Of a DNA stretch of 64,000 nucleotides, positions 8,913-18,801 are shown piece by piece. Within the stretch, counting starts at the first letter, position 1. Every line of letters begins with the position of its first letter. The stretch is from positions 123,324 through 187,323 of the forward strand of contig DAIMDW010000007.1 of NCBI GenBank assembly GCA_036725605.1, given 5' to 3'. The notes under the pieces are model-generated. The model was not told where the DNA came from and did not search any database. It saw nothing but the letters and a program-made list of their open reading frames with translations. A program made the position numbers and the translations under genes. This DNA is from CALBTQ01 sp036725605 (GTDB lineage: Bacteria; Lernaellota; Lernaellaia; Lernaellales; Lernaellaceae).

Positions 8913-9443
8913 ATGAACGCGGTTTCCATCCTGATGCTGCTGGCCGGGCTGGCGGCGCTCAACATTGTGATGTGGATCGTGATCATGTCCGTCATCCGCA
9001 AACGGCATCCGCTGCCGCCGGCGATGGCCGACCCGGATCCGTCAGCGCGGGCCGATGAGGTTTTTCCCGGCTATTATCTGGAAACGCACAACCTCGACAA
9101 CGACGCGGAAAGCGGCCGTTTTCGCGGGTGGGGCTTGCTGGCGCGAGGCAACGGCGGCCTGTATTTCACCGCCAAGGGATTGCATTTTCAGCGGCGCGGC
9201 ACGAAGCGCCCCTTGCTGATTCCCACCCGGGGATTGCGGGCGGTGAACGTGGTGGTGTCCACCCGGATGCGCATTCGCGGCAAGCTGTCGTGCGAGGTCG
9301 ATTGGGAATTGGCCGGGCGGCGCCTGCGGTCGATTTTCGTGATCGTCGGCGGGGTCAGCTACACCCGGCGCGCGGCCAAGTGGATTCAGGATCATCTGAC
9401 CGACGTGCGCGTCTCGCTGCCGCCCTCGCTGCCTAACGCGTAG
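8913..9443 (+). CDS. Single-pass membrane protein of unknown function
   Basis: 176 residues with one N-terminal membrane helix (about residues 4-27), then a cytoplasmic-looking region. The segment GLYFTAKGLHFQRRGTKRPLLIP followed by strands resembles the repeating beta pattern of PH-like domains, but this is weak. It follows the lipoprotein by 9 bases and is probably translated from the same mRNA. Its last 11 bases overlap the convergent phospholipase-like gene. Confidence 0.72.
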   Translation: MNAVSILMLLAGLAALNIVMWIVIMSVIRKRHPLPPAMADPDPSARADEVFPGYYLETHNLDNDAESGRFRGWGLLARGNGGLYFTAKGLHFQRRGTKRPLLIPTRGLRAVNVVVSTRMRIRGKLSCEVDWELAGRRLRSIFVIVGGVSYTRRAAKWIQDHLTDVRVSLPPSLPNA

Positions 9444-10524
9444 CCTGCGCCAGCAGCGCCCAGGTCAGCGCCAGCGCCCGTCGCAGCGCGTCGGTCGTCA
9501 GGCGCAGGAACTCGCGTCCCTCGTCGGTGTCCGCCATCATCGCCAACGTCCGGCGGTATTGCTCTTCCCGATAAATCACCGTTTCGCGCGCCTGCAACTC
9601 GGGGCCGAGCAGCGGCTTGGTCAATGCGAAAAAATCGCCCTGGCGGCGGATCGTCTCACGCGCGACGCCGCGCAGGTCCAGCACGACCGCGCCGGCTTCC
9701 CGCTCGTTGGGCAGCAGCTTGTCGGCGGTCAGCAAACGCGCGGCCGGTTCCTCTGCGCGCCGCCATTGGGCCAGCAGATTGGCCGCGAGGCTTTCGAAAG
9801 CGAAGTGGTAATTGGTGGTCGTTTCGGTCGTCCCGTTGATCGGCGAGCCCCAATCGTAATAGCTCCATGGCGCCTGGGTCGTGTGGAACGGCTGCGCCAG
9901 ATCCTGCAGATAGTGCAGGGCGCGCGCCAGGTGCCGCCAGCCCCAATAGGCGTCGCCGCGCGCAAAGGCCCGGCGGGAACGCTCGATGAAGTGCGCGAAA
10001 CGCGTCGGCGCCTCGCCCTGGTCCAGGAACGGCTTGGGCGCGTGCCAGGTGCCGCGCGGATAAAACATGTGGCGCATGCCCTGCGTGCCGCCCATCAGCC
10101 TGGCGATGATCCCGCCGTTGAGGTTGCGGTCCATGCCCCAGTCGGGCTCGTCGCTGTACCAGGCGAGAATTTCCGCCGCGCCGGCCGTCGCGCCGATCGC
10201 CGCTCCGCGATAGCCCAGGCGCGGGCTTTCCAGGTCGTAAAAAACGTACCGTCCGTCCGGCTCGGCCTGCGTGGGATCGGGATTGACGTAGTCCGGGCGA
10301 TACTCCGGATTGAGCGAATCGTCGCTTTCGCCGTACGCCGTGACGACCACCGGCAAGTCGCGCAAGCCGGCGGCCAACTCCCGCGCGGCCGGGGAGTCCG
10401 CCTGCGCCATGGCTGCCAACGCCAGACGGGTCAGCGTCTCATGCCGCGCCCAGGCATGGGCGGTGGACGTACTCACGAGCAGAGCAAGAATAGCGACGGT
10501 CGAAAAAAGGGCGATTTTTTTCAT
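9433..10524 (-). CDS. Secreted zinc-dependent phospholipase C / S1-P1 nuclease-like protein
   Basis: 363 residues. Signal peptide MKKIALFSTVAILALLVSTSTAHA, predicted to be cut before Trp25. An N-terminal Trp and a nearby His (WARHE, His28) are zinc ligands in the phospholipase C/P1 nuclease fold. The signature HYLQDLAQPFH (His204, Asp208, His214) gives the other ligands expected for a trinuclear zinc site. It would hydrolyse phospholipid head groups or nucleic acid outside the cytoplasm; which one is not decidable here. The open frame continues upstream to 11109 but that part is antisense to nothing exported and lacks a signal; the ATG at 10522-10524 places the signal peptide correctly. Overlaps the convergent gene by 11 bases. 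Confidence 0.82.
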   Translation of the reverse strand: MKKIALFSTVAILALLVSTSTAHAWARHETLTRLALAAMAQADSPAARELAAGLRDLPVVVTAYGESDDSLNPEYRPDYVNPDPTQAEPDGRYVFYDLESPRLGYRGAAIGATAGAAEILAWYSDEPDWGMDRNLNGGIIARLMGGTQGMRHMFYPRGTWHAPKPFLDQGEAPTRFAHFIERSRRAFARGDAYWGWRHLARALHYLQDLAQPFHTTQAPWSYYDWGSPINGTTETTTNYHFAFESLAANLLAQWRRAEEPAARLLTADKLLPNEREAGAVVLDLRGVARETIRRQGDFFALTKPLLGPELQARETVIYREEQYRRTLAMMADTDEGREFLRLTTDALRRALALTWALLAQATR

Positions 10525-10565
10525 GGAATCATCATACCCGGCGAGCGCCGGACGGCAAAGGGCGA

Positions 10566-12863
10566 TCACTGCGGCGGTGGCACGACGGGGATGCCGATCA
10601 CGCCCGCGTCCAGAATTTCCACGCGGTATCCGGCTTGTTTCAGCCCGAAGGCGATCGTTTGCAGGTGCCGCCCGTGTTGACGTTCGGCCTCGAACGCCTT
10701 GCCGGCGTACCAGGCACGTCCCACGGGCGGGGCGGCGTCGGCCACTTCCACGAAGACGGCCTCGCCCGGCGTCGGCGGTTTGCCGTGAAAATATGGCTCC
10801 ACCGAAACGGGCACGCCGACCATCCGCCAGTCGTACTCCCATGCCGTTAATGTTGCGGGATTTTTTAATACCAAACGAATCTTCCGCACCGCTTCGGATG
10901 GCGGCGCCGAGTCGATGAACCGCTTGGCTTGCGTCAGGCAGAAATGCGGCGGATTGGCCTGCAACAGCACGAACTGGCCGATCATGAGTCTGACCTGCAC
11001 AACCGTCACCAGGAGCGGGAGCAAAATCAGGAAAATCACCCACGGCAAACGATGCAGCCACGCCGGACCAAGCAGCACGGCGAGCCAGACGGCGATGAAC
11101 AGCGCCCAACCGATGGCAAGACTGTGCGCGAAATACGCGATGGCCTTGAACAACGGGGTGTTGGTTTGGATGGTGAATCGGTCATTCCAGAAGTACCCGA
11201 ACCAGTCGAAGTCGACCAGGTGGGGAATCGTCGCATCCGGATCCGCAAAGGCCGGATGGCCGCGGTCGATATGGTAGAGAATAAATCGTTGCCCGCGCAC
11301 CAACGGCGTCAGATACGGCAGCCTGGGCAGCCGGTCTCCCGGCCAGAACCATTCGAACAGCATGTAATCGGCGCGGTATTGTTGCGCGGCGTCGCGAAAA
11401 TCGTGCTGATCGCCCAACGGCAGCAGCGCGGTTTTTCGATGCATCAGGTAGTGCGGCGACCAAAAGGGCACCGTCAGCAACGTGGCGTCCGGCGGCGTGT
11501 TGCGGCGCACCCAATGGCTGATTTCGGCCAATTCCGCGAAGTCGTGGCGCGCGGAAGATCCGGCCAGTCGCATCGTATTCATCGCCAGATTCGGGCCGGC
11601 CTCCAGAAGCAGGAACACCAAAAACAGCCGCCCCGGGGAGATCAGCCGCCAACGTTTGGCGCACGTGTCCGCCCCGAAAAAGGCGAGCATCGCGGCCATC
11701 GCGGCCTGCGGAAACAGGTACCGGTCCTCGTAGGCGATACGCAGCGAAAATACCGCCACGCCGACCAGAATGATCAGCAACATCAACCGGATGCGGCGGT
11801 CCCACAATCCGCGGATAAAGCCGAGAATCGCAAAGGGAAGCAGAGAAAAGGTGATGATTCCCGCCAAGCCGGGGTATGAACTGATCTTCGAATTGAATCC
11901 GAATAGGGTAATGATGCCGACGTTGCGCGCGATCAATTTCGCCCGTCGTCTCCAGACCGGCGTTGTGTTGTCGGCCGGCGGGGACGGTTTCCGGTTGTAC
12001 TCCAGATGGGTCAGGGTGCCCACTTGATGGACGTGCTCCATCATATCCGGATCGGCCGTTAAAATGGACGATTGCGGCAACGAGCCCAGACCGAATTCGG
12101 ATAACGCCGAGGCCCGCGCGATAAAAAACGGCGCGACGACGGTTGCGGTCAGCAACAGAAACAACCAGAAGCGCGAGCGCCGAAGTTGGTCTCGCTCGCT
12201 CAGGCAAACCCAGAGCAACACGGCGACGACGGCGACCATGCCGGTGAGCCGGGTAGCGGTCATCAGACCGGCGAACAATCCGACGCTCAGCCACCGATGC
12301 CGCAAGGCCATGGACAGCGTCACCAGCATCAGGTCGAAAAACAGGAAATTCGGCTGGCCGGCGTCTTCGACGAAGGCGATGTAGACAATGCGCGGCAACA
12401 GCATGACCGCCAGCGCGGCGAAAAAGGCCGCCCGCTTGTCGAATAGCGCCACGGCGAAAAGATACGCCAGCGGGCCGAGGAAAAAGAACGACAGCAAGCC
12501 GGGAAGGAGGAAAACCCACACCGAATCGCCGAGCAGCGCCTGCACGGGGATCATCAGCGCCGTCCAGAGCGTGACGCGATCCGCCGCCGGTTGCGGCACG
12601 TTGCGATTGGTCGACAGATAGCCGGGCGAGGGGAGCATCTCATGCTCGAGCCGGCCGGTTTCCAGATAGGTCCGCGCCAGTCCCGCATACTCGTAGGCGT
12701 CGGCGTCGGTGGGTGGCGCAAGGAGTAAATTGAACGCGCCGAAGATCGTCAGGAGCAGCGAAACGACGATCACGATCGACAGGTTCCGGTCGTGCTCGCG
12801 CAACGGAGCCAGGAACGGCGGGAGCGGTTCCATGTCGATTTCTTTGACCAGGTTTCTAAGCAT
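10566..12863 (-). CDS. Large GT-C / PMT-like membrane protein
   Basis: About 765 residues with around a dozen membrane helices. The first loop contains PPTDADAYEYAGLARTYLETG, the acidic motif layout typical of glycosyltransferase family 39 (PMT_2) proteins, followed by hydrophobic helices and a soluble C-terminal region. It is likely to transfer a sugar from a polyprenyl carrier at the periplasmic face, with unknown specificity. The start is uncertain: a promoter at 12913-12940 rules out the longest frame (12926). Candidate ATGs are 12878, 12863 (preceded by GGGAAG) and 12833. It lies 41 bases downstream in the opposite sense order from the phospholipase gene, which follows it on the same strand. 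Confidence 0.78.
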   Translation of the reverse strand: MLRNLVKEIDMEPLPPFLAPLREHDRNLSIVIVVSLLLTIFGAFNLLLAPPTDADAYEYAGLARTYLETGRLEHEMLPSPGYLSTNRNVPQPAADRVTLWTALMIPVQALLGDSVWVFLLPGLLSFFFLGPLAYLFAVALFDKRAAFFAALAVMLLPRIVYIAFVEDAGQPNFLFFDLMLVTLSMALRHRWLSVGLFAGLMTATRLTGMVAVVAVLLWVCLSERDQLRRSRFWLFLLLTATVVAPFFIARASALSEFGLGSLPQSSILTADPDMMEHVHQVGTLTHLEYNRKPSPPADNTTPVWRRRAKLIARNVGIITLFGFNSKISSYPGLAGIITFSLLPFAILGFIRGLWDRRIRLMLLIILVGVAVFSLRIAYEDRYLFPQAAMAAMLAFFGADTCAKRWRLISPGRLFLVFLLLEAGPNLAMNTMRLAGSSARHDFAELAEISHWVRRNTPPDATLLTVPFWSPHYLMHRKTALLPLGDQHDFRDAAQQYRADYMLFEWFWPGDRLPRLPYLTPLVRGQRFILYHIDRGHPAFADPDATIPHLVDFDWFGYFWNDRFTIQTNTPLFKAIAYFAHSLAIGWALFIAVWLAVLLGPAWLHRLPWVIFLILLPLLVTVVQVRLMIGQFVLLQANPPHFCLTQAKRFIDSAPPSEAVRKIRLVLKNPATLTAWEYDWRMVGVPVSVEPYFHGKPPTPGEAVFVEVADAAPPVGRAWYAGKAFEAERQHGRHLQTIAFGLKQAGYRVEILDAGVIGIPVVPPPQ

Positions 12864-12912
12864 CCCGCTTCCCAGCATCAGTCGAAGGGTGTTGGAATAT
12901 CGGAAAAATCCC

Positions 12913-12940
12913 ATCGTACTAGACATTTATGGGATGTCAA
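12913..12940 (-). promoter_or_regulatory. Promoter of the GT-C-like gene
   Basis: On the minus strand a perfect TTGACA (12935-12940) and TACGAT (12913-12918) are 16 bases apart. Transcription would begin near 12906. Confidence 0.65.
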
Positions 12941-12960
12941 GTTTTGCCGGGGCGTGCGCA

Positions 12961-12997
12961 AACAACAAGGGCTTGCCCTGCCGGCAAGGACAAGCCC
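12961..12997 (-). terminator. Terminator downstream of trpB2
   Basis: GGGCTTG (12969-12975) pairs with CAAGCCC (12991-12997); on the minus strand it is followed by TTGTTGTTTG. It lies about 30 bases after the trpB2 stop. The U-tract is interrupted, so termination strength is uncertain. Confidence 0.6.
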
Positions 12998-13027
12998 CCG
13001 TGCTTGCATAAAGGGCGAACTTCGCAT

Positions 13028-14338
<1,311 letters not shown>

Positions 14339-14351
14339 TGTGTCTTTCTCC

Positions 14352-14382
14352 AAAAAAAAAGCCCCCCGCTTTCACGGGGGGC
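14352..14382 (-). terminator. Attenuator terminator before trpB2
   Basis: Perfect 8-bp stem (GCCCCCCG at 14361-14368, CGGGGGGC at 14375-14382) with a 6-base loop. On the minus strand nine T follow immediately (14352-14360). The trpB2 ribosome-binding site begins at the very next base. No minus-strand gene upstream needs this as an ordinary terminator. Confidence 0.93.
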
Positions 14383-14429
14383 GCTGTTTGGTTCGATTGT
14401 CCGGTCGAGATTACATCAGTTCCACCCGC

Positions 14430-14504
14430 CTATATGGAGGTGTGGCGCCACCAATTGCCGTTGGCGGAAAAAGAAAGCGAGCAGTGACGTTCGATGCAAT
14501 CCAT
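14430..14504 (-). CDS. trpL: trp leader peptide (24 residues, Trp-Trp)
   Basis: Minus-strand frame ATG (14502-14504) to TAG (14430-14432). It starts MDCIERHCSLSFSAN and ends GNWWRHTSI, with Trp at positions 18 and 19. Tandem Trp codons near the end of a short frame, with the stop inside the attenuator pairing region, is the classic trpL arrangement. There is no strong Shine-Dalgarno; GGAG lies too far upstream (about 24 bases), so translation efficiency is the weak point. Too short for ordinary gene finding. Confidence 0.75.
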   Translation of the reverse strand: MDCIERHCSLSFSANGNWWRHTSI

Positions 14505-14685
14505 ACGTTAATGGATAACAGATTTTTCTCCGGATGCAAGCAAAAACATTTTCACCTTTGCAATCAACTGGTTGGGAGTGAAAATGGCGGATCGATTGCT
14601 CGCCGGACTCCAATTTTCGAGGGGAAAATCGCTAAAATCGGCGTTCGGAAAATGTGAAGGCGACGCTTGGGAATGGTGCTTGTCG

Positions 14686-14713
14686 TTGACTTATCGCCCG
14701 CGTCGTATATTCT
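14686..14713 (+). promoter_or_regulatory. Promoter of the FadL-like operon
   Basis: TTGACT (14686-14691) and TATTCT (14708-14713) are 16 bases apart. The ATG at 14721 falls at or within a base or two of the expected transcription start, so the mRNA may be leaderless. Confidence 0.6.
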
Positions 14714-14720
14714 CTGCTTT

Positions 14721-16076
14721 ATGATTTCGTACAGGATGTTGTGGCTGCTTGGCGCAGCTTGCACCATAATATTGTTGTTGTACCCAGCCGCCGGATGGGC
14801 CGGGCCGAACCAGGTGTTCGAGGAATACGGGGTCGGGCCGCGCGACAAGGCGATGGGCAACGCGTTCACCGGTCTGGCCGACGATTATTCGGCGGCGTTT
14901 TACAATCCGGCGGGCTATGCCTTTACCGACGGGCACCATTTCCATTTCGGCTATCACGGCATGTACCCGAACACCTACATCAAGTTCGATCCGGACAACG
15001 GATACAATCTGGGCAAAGGGCCGAGCACCGATCTGTTCCTCTTCGGTTTGTCGTCGGACCTGGATTTCTCCACGTTGCTCAATCCGTGGATCTCCGAGCA
15101 TTTCGGACTGGGCATGGCCCTGGGCGTGGGCAAATACTTCAAATCCTTCACGCTCTACACCGATCCCAACGCGCCGTACATGTTCCGCTATTCCGACCGA
15201 CCGGTGTCGCTGCTGAGCTTGTACGCGGGCTTCGGCCTGAAGATGTTCGAGTGGTTCAGCGTCGGCGGCAGCATGGTCGCCGCGCCGTCGGAAACCTACA
15301 CCGACGTCATCGCCCGCACGAAAATCTACGTGCCCTCGATGAAAAGTGAAACCAAGCAGGGCATGGGTACGCGCGCCTGGAGCAAACTCGAGCCGGCGCT
15401 GGGCGTGCTGTTTCGCCTGCCGTTTTTCGAGCGGATCGACACGTTGCAGATCGGCCTGAGCTGGCGCGACGAGGTGATCACCTTCGACGGTTCGGGCGAG
15501 GTGACCACGGTCACGCAGATCGTTTTCGAGGAATCCGGTCAGACGCTCAACGTGCCGATGACCACTATGGAGCTGCACCAGTTGACCGGATATTCGCCGA
15601 TGTGCACGACCCTGGGCGTGGCCTGGAAGCCGACGCCCGACATCGCCGTGGTCGTCGACGGCATCTGGAAAAAGTGGTCGGACTGGCTCGACGGCGACGA
15701 GAACATTCCGCATCCGCGCTTCAAGGACACCTACCAGGTGCGCACCGGCTACGAGCAGCGCTTCGACATCGAATGGGCCTTCGTCGAAGAGGTGGCCGCG
15801 CGCGGCGGGTATTACTACGAGCCGTCGCCCGTGCCGGACATGAACGGTCCGATGAACATCCTGGATCCGAACAAGCACGTGACCAGCGTGGGCACGGGTT
15901 TCACCTTCCACGATCCGATCAACCTGGTGCTGTCGCCGATTTCCTTCGACATGGCTTACCAGGTGCATTGGCTGGTGCGGCAGCATTTGGAAAACGATGA
16001 CGATCCGGTGTATCCGCCGTTGGATGCGGGTGGCCAAGTGCACACCTTCGCGGCTACACTGGAGTTTCAGTTGTAG
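14721..16076 (+). CDS. FadL/TodX-like outer-membrane transport protein
   Basis: About 451 residues with a signal peptide (LLGAACTIILLLYPAAGWA, then GPNQVFEEYGVGPRD). The phrase RDKAMGNAFTGLADDYSAA followed by FYNPAG is the N-terminal plug signature of OMPP1/FadL/TodX barrels, which carry hydrophobic compounds across the outer membrane. The rest is aromatic, alternating beta-strand sequence ending in AATLEFQL, a barrel-type C-terminus. Substrate unknown. The start is 14721 or the ATG at 14736; the promoter at 14686-14713 excludes the longer frame. The next gene, a small lipoprotein, starts 10 bases after the stop, and a TonB-dependent receptor follows. Confidence 0.87.
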   Translation: MISYRMLWLLGAACTIILLLYPAAGWAGPNQVFEEYGVGPRDKAMGNAFTGLADDYSAAFYNPAGYAFTDGHHFHFGYHGMYPNTYIKFDPDNGYNLGKGPSTDLFLFGLSSDLDFSTLLNPWISEHFGLGMALGVGKYFKSFTLYTDPNAPYMFRYSDRPVSLLSLYAGFGLKMFEWFSVGGSMVAAPSETYTDVIARTKIYVPSMKSETKQGMGTRAWSKLEPALGVLFRLPFFERIDTLQIGLSWRDEVITFDGSGEVTTVTQIVFEESGQTLNVPMTTMELHQLTGYSPMCTTLGVAWKPTPDIAVVVDGIWKKWSDWLDGDENIPHPRFKDTYQVRTGYEQRFDIEWAFVEEVAARGGYYYEPSPVPDMNGPMNILDPNKHVTSVGTGFTFHDPINLVLSPISFDMAYQVHWLVRQHLENDDDPVYPPLDAGGQVHTFAATLEFQL

Positions 16077-16086
16077 GAGGATTCGC

Positions 16087-16458
16087 ATGCGATGGGTTAC
16101 CCTGACCGTATCGCTGTTGATGATGGTCGCGCTGCTCGGTTGCGGCGCGGGCGAAAAACCGGAGTACGTCGAAGTGCCCTCGGGCGACCCGATGCCGCCG
16201 GCGGGCACCGGCGAACCGATTCAGGATGCGCCGGAGGACGATGACGCCCAAGGGTGCGGCGAGATGCCGCCGTTGCCCGCGCAGTTGAAGTCGCGCGAGT
16301 TGCTCGACGAAGAGCCCCAGGGCGACGATCCGCCGCATCCCTTCGAATGGGCGCCGCTGGAGGACGGTCCGCCGCCCGCCGAGAGCAAAGACGTGCCGTT
16401 GGGCGCGGCGTTGCTCGCTCCGTTGTTTTTGGCCATCGCGTTGCGACGTAAGGATTGA
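16087..16458 (+). CDS. Small lipoprotein with C-terminal hydrophobic segment
   Basis: 123 residues. Signal peptide with a canonical lipobox (ALLGC, Cys19), then a Pro-, Asp- and Glu-rich linker, and a C-terminal hydrophobic stretch (LGAALLAPLFLAIAL) ending in RRKD. The tail looks like a tripartite sorting/anchor signal (helix then Arg/Lys), unusual in a protein that is already lipidated. AGGAGG lies 6 bases upstream of the ATG at 16087. It sits between the FadL-like and TonB-receptor genes, so it may be an accessory factor of that transport unit. No family recognised. Confidence 0.8.
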   Translation: MRWVTLTVSLLMMVALLGCGAGEKPEYVEVPSGDPMPPAGTGEPIQDAPEDDDAQGCGEMPPLPAQLKSRELLDEEPQGDDPPHPFEWAPLEDGPPPAESKDVPLGAALLAPLFLAIALRRKD

Positions 16459-16488
16459 TCGTCATCGTTTGAACCGGTGGAGGGAGCG

Positions 16489-18801
16489 GTGCGTCGACGA
16501 CTTCCCCTGCTCATCTTGCTGCTCTTGCTGACGCCGCTGACGGCGTGGGCGGGCACGATTGCCGGCACGGTGATCGGCGAAGATGCCGGTCCGGTGGGCT
16601 TCGTCAAGGTCGAGGTCGCCGGCACGGACCGTCAAGCCGTCACCGGGGAGGACGGTCGCTTTAACATCGCCGATCTGCCCGCCGGCAAGTACACGTTGCG
16701 CATCAACACCGAGGGCTTCCAAACGAGCAACACGCCGGTGACCGTGCCGGCCGACGGCGAGGTTGCGGTGACGATCACCCTCAAGTTCGAGGTGTTTTAC
16801 GAGGGCGACGAACTGGTCGTTACCGACCGTGCGCCGGTCGACGAATCGACGCAGACCAGCGCGCATCATTTCACCCGCGACGAAATCGCCGACAACGCCG
16901 GCGCCTTCGAGGACATCACCAAGGCGATTCAAACACTGCCGGGCATCGTTTCGAACACCGACTTCACCAGCGACATGTACGTGCGCGGCTCGAATCCGTG
17001 GGAAAACCTGATCGTCATCGACAATCAACTGCTGGCCAATCCGTATCACTTCGGCGTCGGCTTGTCGGTGGTCAACACCGAGTTGATCGATAGCTTCACC
17101 TTTTATGCGGCGGGCTTCCCGGCGCAGTACCCCTTCGCCACCGGCAGCGTGCTCGACGTCAAATACAAAGACGGCAACCGCGACCACTCCGACGGCGAAA
17201 TCAGCCTCTCGATGCTTTCCGGCTCGATGCGCGGCAGCGGCCCGCTGGGCAAAAAAGCCACCTGGGTCTTTTCCGCGCGGCGCAGCTATTACGATTACAT
17301 GCTGCGGCTGCTCGACTGGACCGACGTGCCCATTCCCGTGTTTTCCGACGTGTTCGGCCGCCTGAGCTTCGAGCCCGACAGCAAGCATCGCTTTCTCGCC
17401 TTTCTCATGCGCAGCGAGGACGGCGCCAAGGCCGCGCTCGAGGAAAACCCGAGCAACGTCGACGAAGGCGACGCCTTCTATCGGCAGATCACCCAGGTAT
17501 ACGGCCTGGATTGGTCGTTCATGCCGCTGGAATGGTTGCTGCTCAATACCGTCGTCAGCTACCAGATTCTCAACGTCGACGCCACGCTGACCTCGGCCAC
17601 CGAAAACATGTACGGCCACGCGCAGGCGAACGGGTTTTACGTCAACGAGGACGTGATGTTCGACCTCGGGCGCAACGTGTTCAAGATCGGCGGCGTGTAC
17701 TCGCGCATCGACATGACGTTGCGCAGCGCCTTCCCGATTTCGCAGTACGTGGCCGGCGCGCGTTTCGCCAACGAGCAGGACACCTTCGATATCGAGTTCG
17801 ACGAGATCGATCCCATCGAGGTCTACGGCTTCTACGCGCAGCACGAGGCGGAAATCATTCCCAACCGTCTGCGCTCGAACGTCGGCGCGCGCCTCGACCA
17901 TTACATGGCCACCGCCGACGGCTGGGTGGCCAGTCCGCGCGTGAGCATGGCGACGAACCTGGCCAAGGAAACGATCCTCAAACTGGCCTGGGGCCTGTAC
18001 TACATTCCGCCGTTCAACTTCCTGGCCACCGACGAGGAACTGGGCAATCCGCGCCTGCGCCCCGAGCGCCAGACGCACTACGTGATCGGCCTGGAGCAGG
18101 GCCTCGGCGAGCACATGATGTTGCGCGTCGAGTCGTTCTACAAGGAGTTCGACGACCTGCAGGTGATGAAGCTCCAGGGGCGGGAACTGAGCCTTACCGA
18201 AACCTTCAACCTGCTGTTGCAGGACGAGCTGCCCGACATCAACTACACCAACAGCGGCTACGGCAAGGCCTACGGGCTCGAAGTGTTCTTCCAGAAGAAA
18301 ATGGCCGACTGGTGGGACGGCTGGCTGGCCTACACGCTTTCCGAGGTGCAGTACAACGACGGCCTGGGCATGTACGGTTGGTATTATCCGGCGCAGGATC
18401 AGCGGCACACGCTCTCGCTGGTCGCCAACTTCCGGCCGCTGGACGATTGGGTGTTTTCCTCCAGCTTCCGCCTGGCTTCAGGCAAGCCCTATACGCCGGT
18501 CAACGATTGGATCGAGCGAAACCCCGGCACCTTCCTGCGTTACTGGGAAGCGCAGGCGGGACGCCTGAACTCCGCGCGCTATCCGCTGTACCACAAGCTC
18601 GACGTACGCGTGGAACGCACGTGGCATCCGCACCAGCGCATCGACCTGGTGGGCTTCTTCGAAATCTACAACGTTTACAACGCGCGCAATCTTTACGGCT
18701 ACTGGTACGAGAATGAAGAGGGGTTGGACAAGCCCAAGCGCCAGACGATCTACCAGTTGCCGTTCCTGCCGTACCTGGGCATCAAGGCTCAGTTCTTGTA
18801 A
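16489..18801 (+). CDS. TonB-dependent outer-membrane receptor
   Basis: 770 residues. Signal peptide (RRRLPLLILLLLLTPLTAWA), a carboxypeptidase-regulatory-like beta domain (GTIAGTVIGEDAGPVGFVKV to about residue 105), a plug domain with QTLPGIVSNTDFTSDMYVRG and the typical VLDVKYKDG, then a long 22-strand-type barrel with many aromatic pairs. It imports an unknown ligand using the proton-motive force through TonB. The GTG at 16489 has GGAGGG just upstream and gives a clean signal peptide; a GTG at 16477 is less likely. Cotranscribed with the preceding FadL-like and lipoprotein genes. Its last 13 bases overlap the convergent gene. Confidence 0.9.
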   Translation: MRRRLPLLILLLLLTPLTAWAGTIAGTVIGEDAGPVGFVKVEVAGTDRQAVTGEDGRFNIADLPAGKYTLRINTEGFQTSNTPVTVPADGEVAVTITLKFEVFYEGDELVVTDRAPVDESTQTSAHHFTRDEIADNAGAFEDITKAIQTLPGIVSNTDFTSDMYVRGSNPWENLIVIDNQLLANPYHFGVGLSVVNTELIDSFTFYAAGFPAQYPFATGSVLDVKYKDGNRDHSDGEISLSMLSGSMRGSGPLGKKATWVFSARRSYYDYMLRLLDWTDVPIPVFSDVFGRLSFEPDSKHRFLAFLMRSEDGAKAALEENPSNVDEGDAFYRQITQVYGLDWSFMPLEWLLLNTVVSYQILNVDATLTSATENMYGHAQANGFYVNEDVMFDLGRNVFKIGGVYSRIDMTLRSAFPISQYVAGARFANEQDTFDIEFDEIDPIEVYGFYAQHEAEIIPNRLRSNVGARLDHYMATADGWVASPRVSMATNLAKETILKLAWGLYYIPPFNFLATDEELGNPRLRPERQTHYVIGLEQGLGEHMMLRVESFYKEFDDLQVMKLQGRELSLTETFNLLLQDELPDINYTNSGYGKAYGLEVFFQKKMADWWDGWLAYTLSEVQYNDGLGMYGWYYPAQDQRHTLSLVANFRPLDDWVFSSSFRLASGKPYTPVNDWIERNPGTFLRYWEAQAGRLNSARYPLYHKLDVRVERTWHPHQRIDLVGFFEIYNVYNARNLYGYWYENEEGLDKPKRQTIYQLPFLPYLGIKAQFL

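Larger units (their letters stand above)
14339..14504 (-). promoter_or_regulatory. Tryptophan attenuator (leader region of trpB2)
   Basis: From 5' to 3' on the minus strand: a short leader frame with tandem Trp codons (14448-14453), a CCACACCTCC segment (14436-14445) that can pair with GGCGGGTGG (14422-14430), then the terminator stem and U-run. GGCGGG could alternatively pair with the CCCCCC arm of the terminator (one mismatch), giving an antiterminator. This is the 1:2, 2:3, 3:4 logic of ribosome-stalling attenuators. The pairing was done by eye. Confidence 0.8.

Noticed and set aside
10525..11109. A 195-codon N-terminal extension of the phospholipase-like gene
   Set aside because: It would bury the signal peptide and overlap the neighbouring gene's coding region in another frame.
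14401..14440. T-box riboswitch in the trpB2 leader (GGGTGGAAC resembles the T-box core)
   Set aside because: The ACCGCG continuation and a specifier loop are not visible, while the leader peptide with tandem Trp codons explains the region better.
16462..18408. A 648-codon open frame on the minus strand
   Set aside because: Antisense to the TonB-dependent receptor, whose domains are clear.
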